A stretch of DNA of 64,000 bases, from NCBI RefSeq assembly GCF_001039355.2, contig NW_019775658.1, positions 109,419 to 173,418 on the forward strand, written 5' to 3'. Numbering within the stretch: position 1 is the first letter of the stretch; the number at the start of each line of letters is the position of its first letter. The notes below the pieces were generated by a model. It was not told the origin of the DNA and searched no databases. It saw only the letters and a list, made by a program, of their open reading frames with translations. Origin of the DNA: Lingula anatina. Taxonomy: Eukaryota; Brachiopoda; Lingulata; Lingulida; Lingulidae. A program made the position numbers and the translations under genes. Shown here one piece after another: positions 59,201-64,000 of this stretch.

Positions 59201-59945
59201 GTTGGGAAATGTGTGTATAGGAAAGACAAAAGGAATATATAACTTACTGTAAAGGAATATAAAACTTAAGGAATAACTTACTGTAAAGGAATATATAACT
59301 TACTGTCTTGAACTATAAAGAAAGCCCTTTTAACAAATGAGCGACCATGTGTGCCTTTAGAATTTTTAATTTCTTAATCCCCTCTCAATGGATAAATATG
59401 AAAAAGAAATATCTGATGACAACTTTGGTGGTAATGCATGTAATGCTAAGCTAGCATTATGCCGAGAGAGAGAGACAGAGAGAGATGGAGAGCGTTCCTA
59501 AGGGAAATCATTTTCTGTGCATGCTTTAACGCACCACTGACATACAATGAAACTGCAGTTAGACGAATTAGCACCCACTTATTTCAAACGATCTTTCTGC
59601 GAGGCCTACACAACTCTTCATCTGTACATACGTATCAAAATCTTCTTTACTTTATGAGGCAGTATTTGCGACGTAGTTATGACTTGGGGCTAATACACTG
59701 TTAGTCATACAGCCGTAGGATAAGATAATCATAAGGTTCAAAAACAGAAAAAACAAATACATTCACCTATGGCAGAAGCGAAGAAGAAAAGTAGTGGAGC
59801 ACTTACATCTAAAGATATATATTCCAATGTAAAGAACTATGTACAAAAACTTATATAAAGATGGTGTGCAAATATCAAACTTACCGACTTCTTTCACCAC
59901 AAGCAACATTACTAAGCCTCTTAATGCCCATTGTAGAGTTTTCAT
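46235..59945 (-). CDS. Three-Ig cell-surface protein, lachesin/IgLON-like (gene C, 389 aa)
   Basis: Exons 59945-59885, 49991-49891, 49473-49384, 48478-48319, 47932-47757, 47381-47180, 46834-46586, 46365-46235 (stop TAA). Intron phases 1,0,0,1,0,1,1, identical to gene B. Residues 1-20 (MKTLQWALRGLVMLLVVKEV) are the signal peptide; this exon lies 9.9 kb upstream, chosen because it is the initiating exon that encodes a signal peptide and ends with a phase 1 GTAAGT donor. Ig1: Cys45, Trp57, Cys115; Ig2: Cys161, Trp173, Cys215; Ig3: Cys260, Trp272, Cys330 (D-Y-D-E-Y-T-C). Ig2 lacks the usual D-x-G-x-Y-x-C Asp (S-R-G-V-Y-V-C). The last exon gives an acidic stem, then about 16 hydrophobic residues (372-387) and R-Y. 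GPI signal or short-tailed membrane segment. Close paralogue of gene B. Exons 2-8 are firm; exon 1 is likely. Confidence 0.83.
46463..46520. repeat. (TC)n(AC)n microsatellite
   Basis: Compound dinucleotide repeat in the last intron of gene C. Confidence 0.95.
48628..48865. mobile_element. Harbinger-type MITE with TAA duplication
   Basis: 238 bp, flanked by TAA (48625-48627 and 48866-48868). Perfect inverted ends AGCCTAGGTCCCAAC. GC-rich interior with further imperfect inverted blocks around ACGTGCG-like motifs; its open frame is a shadow of this structure. Located in intron 3 of gene C. Confidence 0.8.
51296..51340. repeat. (ATCC)n / (ATCT)n microsatellite
   Basis: Tetranucleotide repeat in intron 1 of gene C. 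Confidence 0.9.
51786..52032. mobile_element. Interspersed repeat with CCGCCAAGG ends
   Basis: Read on the - strand it starts CACCGCCAAGGAGGTTATG and runs through a conserved-looking block (GGTTATGGACCGATTTTGATG) to a GATCCGGATC palindrome and CTTGGCGGAGG. I recall very similar repeats from the genomes of other aquatic animals, but cannot verify this here. The ends are imperfect inverted repeats. Class (SINE or MITE) not settled. Confidence 0.55.
52439..52654. mobile_element. Foldback MITE (AGGG family), in intron 1 of gene C
   Basis: Outer ends TTTCCATAGAT / reverse of ATCTATGGGAAT, then paired TAGATCGA(C/T)CTA and CCC-GGG blocks, then AATTATCC / GGATTATC arms. Same layout as 42205-42450. 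Confidence 0.6.
56192..56241. repeat. (GT)n followed by a G-run
   Basis: About 14 GT units and then about 20 G, interrupted once by T. Confidence 0.95.
59231..59304. repeat. Short tandem repeat of an AAAGGAATATATAACTTACTGT unit
   Basis: Three imperfect copies of a 22-30 base unit in intron 1 of gene C, 580 bases from exon 1. Confidence 0.7.
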
Positions 59946-60180
59946 GATGAGGTAATTAAAAAATCTTTTTACACTCCGTGAATTCGTTCTTAAAGTTGAG
60001 ATATATCGCCCAGCGTTTTTGTGTTTTTGTTACGTCTAACTGCCAGATTCGCTCCTCCTCACAGTGAATGATGTAACTGGTTCTGCTTACTGCCCCCCTT
60101 GGCACAGTAGTCTTTAGATAAGTTAGAGGAAAGCCACACATTTATCTGTCCAATCCAGATAGAGACGAGAGACGCGTGCC

Positions 60181-60190
60181 GTCACGTGAC
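60181..60190. promoter_or_regulatory. GTCACGTGAC palindrome upstream of gene C
   Basis: Ten-base palindrome with a CACGTG core, 236 bases before the gene C start codon; the same ten bases lie upstream of gene B. Candidate bHLH-zip site. Confidence 0.4.
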
Positions 60191-60547
60191 CCAACCATGC
60201 TCGGTTTACACAATGGGTCTTGGTCTCAAGTTTTATTCTCGTGAGTCTAAGGAGTAAATTGAACGCTGTGTGTCTACTAGTTTAACGGGCCGACCTAGCT
60301 TTATTTTGCCTCGATTACGATTAGGTCACCAGAGAAGCACGTAAAATCCTTTCGTTGTCCCACCCACCAGTTAAAACAAGCAGCTCCCTATGGAAAGCTA
60401 ACCGTAGTCAGTCTGGTTTGCCGAGATATATCGACCCACGTTCGTTGAGCAATTAACGCTAGTCTCATCGTTTGATATAATTTTTCACACAAACAGCAAT
60501 GCGCATAATAATCTCTATGAATCAAGCAAACGTTATCGATACTACCT

Positions 60548-60808
60548 CAGGTCTTATAAACGGTTTAGGCATTTACTAACACTACCCGCAGATCTTTTAC
60601 CACTAACACCCATATTAACCACATGACTCACAAATTCACCAGCACTACCAGATCGGATGAATGTAAGTGCTAGGTATCGCTTTGTTGGTGCTAAATTGTT
60701 TTACGGTGTGTTGGTTAATTCGTAGGTTTTGTGGCTAATATGCACATTGGAGCTAAAAGATCTGTGGGTAGTGTTAGTAAACGTATAATCCGTTTATAAG
60801 GCCTGTAC
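60548..60808. mobile_element. Inverted-repeat element with about 45 bp arms
   Basis: Left arm CAGGTCTTATAAACGG and TTTACTAACACTACCC; right arm carries their reverse complements. Arms also share CAGATCTTTTA. Flanked on both sides by TACCT, which may be a target duplication. No coding frame. Family unknown. Confidence 0.65.
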
Positions 60809-62064
60809 CTAACAGACAGCAAGAGTTTCTATATAATTTTTAACAAGTATGTCTATTAGTTATTTACAAAAAAAAAAAAGATAAAAATATTTTCATCAGT
60901 CTTTTTTTTCTGCCTCTGTAAGCTATCATCCACTTTTTTTCGTCAATCGTCAAAGACGCACGCAATACGACGTATTTATGGGCCGTAGTACCATGTCGTG
61001 CAACGGTGTCTTAGGCATGGTAGTCTGCTAGAGACCGTATTCCGTTCCTCGTTACTTTGTACAGGTGAAATTCGTCCCATATATTTACTAATACTACGAC
61101 TAACCCTAACCTGTACTAATCACATGAAACCACGGACTTCCACTCCTAGGACTACTAGTCTTGTCACATCGGGCCACGAGTTTCCCACTCGGCTTTCTAT
61201 GATACTTATACGTCTTCTGTTATGAAACAATAAGGTCTGGTTATATTTGAAATTGGACTAGGTTAATGGTGAAATATTAGAAGAATAAGGTCAAGAAGAT
61301 GATGGATTCTATGACCTTCAGACCTGCTTGGCTGTTCCCAATAAAAAGAACCCGTCACTTGTGTGCAATATAAAAGAAGCAGCACCGCGAAATGTGGTTT
61401 ACAACTATGCTATTTCTACCAGAGAGGAGTGGTACTATTCATGATATTTATTCTATACATGTCCAATGTCCATATGGAACACCCCGACTGGTTTCGGAAC
61501 AACTCGATTGGTTTTAGAAAGGTTTTTAACTGTTTACCTAGCATGGCAGCACGTGCATTGTATCTGTCTCGTTGACTACCAATTGTGGTAAAGCATCAGG
61601 AGGAATGACGTTGGACGATTGCACTAAAACTCAACTAACACAATGACATATGTGGTAATTTGCTTTCTTCGAGACATTTCGGCTGGTTCCGTGCCTAGAG
61701 ATACGGAATGACTCGATGTTGGCTGACCGACATTTCCTGCTAACGAAAGGCATCACATCTATCAAACCTGTTTAGCGCGTTGGTTGCTCAGAGAAAAAAA
61801 AGGCACAAATAAATGTGTATGCACTGAAATAGAGCTAAACATATCTTCCCTCCTAAGAAGCGTAAAGAGCAGACAAGTCGCCCGCAACTAAATTTATCAA
61901 CCCGCATACATGGTATCTTAAAGAATAGAATGGTAATAAACCGAGGTAGCCCGAAGTCTCGCAATTTAGAATAAATAAATATCAAGTCAGGTTTCCGGGG
62001 ATTTGGAGGAGAATGGGGTCAGAAATAATGGCAGACTGGCAAAGAATATGTATATATATATATA

Positions 62065-62238
62065 CAGTCAATGAAAACGCATCATTTTTTTATCAAATAA
62101 TATTTTAAGTTCCTTTGGCACATTAGGAAAATATCAGTTTTCGTGTTAAATATGTGAAATATGAAATAGTGGTCAGCCCACTCTCTTATGACCAAACTCG
62201 TTTATATAGTTGGAATCGACTCTCGGTAAAAAAGTGCA
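62065..62238. mobile_element. Tc1/mariner-type MITE, truncated copy
   Basis: Begins CAGTCAATGAAAACGCATC after a TA microsatellite and follows 10264-10484 for about 170 bases (GTGGTCAGCCCACTCTCTTA is shared), then lacks the right inverted end. Confidence 0.7.
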
Positions 62239-62697
62239 ATATATATAAGCTTACAAAAATAATCCACAGATATCTTTTTTTTTTTTAATTCCGTCGAATA
62301 ACAATCTTTTAAACAACAGCGCACATTCACCATGATTTGTGAACTACCTTTGTATTGCTGTCTATAATCGCACATTATCCCGGATTCCTGCACGTTTCTA
62401 GTCTCATATATGGCGTCACAGAGTGCAGACAACTAGTTTTAGGCCATCTCGGGTGATTTTCCTTTGCTGTCAACAGTAAACTCTTACGCTTTTTTTTTTT
62501 TAATTTACCTAAAGAAACAAATATTAACAAATTTGCTATTACGGCGAATCAAAAGTCTCGAAAAGGCTACAGCAGCTTTGGTTTCGTCAATTATTTCTAC
62601 TTCAGAATACAAAGGGTGATTGCATATAAAGTTTATAGAATCTAACTAAAGTAATCGACAAGCAGGTGGAACAGCGACTGGCAACAATCCGTCCACC

Positions 62698-62746
62698 CGG
62701 AATTCATTGCGCGCTTCTCTGGGCATGAAGCGCGCAATGAATTCCG
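62698..62746. repeat. Perfect 20 bp inverted repeat, 9-base loop
   Basis: Arms 62698-62717 and 62727-62746 (CGGAATTCATTGCGCGCTTC and its reverse complement), loop TCTGGGCAT. Nothing nearby explains it; could be a very short MITE remnant or a hairpin-forming site. Confidence 0.8.
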
Positions 62747-64000
62747 TGTTGACAGATGAGACTGGTCTACAAGTACATGCCGGGTGACCGAGATTTCCTC
62801 ATCAAATGCAGCGTCATCAGGTATTACTGGTGCAATGAAACGAATATCAAAACTTTTTTTTCATTTTCTGTGAGTACCTCCCAATACAAATAGGTGAATA
62901 GTTCTGCACTAAAATGGCCTACAACCTGCGATCCATGTCCGCTTTTATCAAGGGCAACCAGGAAAGTAATTGTCGTCTGCACCCATTCTTCACTGAAAAA
63001 AAGAACTAGAACCACAACAATAACATTTTTTGTCTTTATTTCATGTCTGTTTAATTTGATTACCAATATTATTTTCACTCAACCATAAGCGCATTGTATT
63101 AAGTAAAGTGTCAGGGGCCGTTTTGCAAAGAGGAAAACCAGACGATCAAGCCCTAATTTCATTTCCAGTCTTTGTTTTCAGTTGGCCTAGTTATCAGAAA
63201 AACGATAAAGCAATCAACTGTGCTTTAATTGAAACCCAAACTTCTTTTTAAAGAGAAATTAGCAATTTATAAACTCAGCCTTTTTTGAAATTACTCTCCG
63301 TTTGAAAATTCCATTTTTTTCGCTACATACCTGAAGTAGCCAAGAGACACAAAACAACTGCAATTCTATTCCGAGCAGTAAATCATAATCTTTTCGTGTT
63401 ATAAGCTTACTTTAAATGTCCGTTATTTGCCTCAAGTGGCTTCATTAGTGTCTGTTTATATAATGTCTCTCGTTCAGTCACAGGTGGCTTTGAACACTTT
63501 TCCATAAACATCCTACTTTATTATAGATTTTATCGAGATAACGAATAGAAACAAAGATTCCATGTCAGATTTTGTACAAAGAAACCAATAGCAACTCTTC
63601 AGACAAAAATAGCAGTCTATTTAGCCAAAGCCCCGATCACAATTTTGAGAATATTTCCAGTGCTTCAAAGTCCCTTACGATTTTGATTGATAAGCAGCTG
63701 TAAATCAAGAAGTTATAACTTCTTGTGTAAATTCAAGTTACCAAACGTCGATATCTGACTATGCACATCTAGCGCCTAAATACGCCAAGGTGACTCTTAA
63801 GACAAAAATTGTTTACGACTGCTTACTGAAAAATATTAATAAGGAACTTTCAAAGACCTGATATACGCAAAAATGTGGCAGGGGCCTAAAATTTGAAAAC
63901 TGAACAATAACATAACCTCTGAAGTAGGTATTGTGACTGCAATATAGTCATATATTCTGAACTCAAAAGTGCTATTAAAAAGGTCGTTTGCCAATATTTC

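Larger units (their letters stand above)
49992..59884. other. First intron of gene C, 9.9 kb
   Basis: Holds no recognisable exon. Contents: a widespread-type repeat at 51786-52032, a foldback MITE at 52439-52654, (ATCC)n at 51296-51340, GT/G-run at 56192-56241, and a short tandem repeat at 59231-59304. Frames of 60-90 codons here have no domain and no splice context. Confidence 0.6.
59946..64000. other. 5' flank of gene C and intergenic DNA to the window end
   Basis: Contains a GTCACGTGAC site (60181-60190), an inverted-repeat element (60548-60808), a truncated Tc1-type MITE (62065-62238) and a perfect 20 bp hairpin (62698-62746). Otherwise short frames without domains; no gene recognised. 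Confidence 0.5.

Overview
The window is animal genomic DNA: AT-rich, intron-dense, full of microsatellites and short inverted-repeat transposons (MITEs), with small exons bounded by GT-AG (once GC-AG) splice sites. The immunoglobulin-superfamily genes and a galactose 3-O-sulfotransferase-type gene suggest a marine bilaterian invertebrate (lophotrochozoan or invertebrate deuterostome). The sequence does not allow a closer placement.

Layout. (1) 476-6413, + strand: the 3' end of a cell-surface gene, with half of a fibronectin III domain, six short phase 1-1 exons for a Ser/Thr-rich stalk and a C-terminal GPI-type signal, then a long 3'UTR to about 9085. (2) 20546 down to 12970, - strand: a three-Ig, GPI-type surface protein of the lachesin/IgLON (Wirin-like) kind, 8 exons, 367 aa. 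(3) 40840 down to 34474, - strand: a second three-Ig paralogue, 8 exons, 386 aa. (4) 42619-44376, + strand: a single-exon type II membrane sulfotransferase, 585 aa, with an odd glycosylated 20-residue tandem repeat. (5) 59945 down to 46235, - strand: a third three-Ig paralogue, 8 exons, 389 aa, with a 10 kb first intron. The three Ig genes run head to tail and look like tandem duplicates. Genes 3 and 5 share one exon-phase pattern; gene 2 has a different one.

The scaffold is not a simple linear copy of the chromosome. Four single N bases (12319, 16799, 22137, 31207) join contigs whose ends overlap. 10763-12318 is repeated at 12320-13880; 13881-16765 is repeated at 16801-19291; about 300 bases before 22137 are repeated after it; and the whole piece 22138-31206 is a second allele of 31208 to about 39920. 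The exons of gene 2 and gene 3 therefore appear twice, with almost only synonymous differences. I read these as uncollapsed haplotypes rather than real gene duplications. The allele pairs also expose insertion polymorphism: a 139 bp element with a 9 bp target duplication, a Harbinger-like MITE nested in another MITE, a TTAA-type MITE in which one contig stops, and microsatellite length differences.

By family knowledge, three-Ig GPI-type proteins act as cell-cell recognition receptors, mostly in the nervous system, and the sulfotransferase would act in the Golgi on galactose-containing glycans. No functional link between them is shown by the sequence. I found no RNA gene, no CRISPR array and no convincing complete autonomous transposon.
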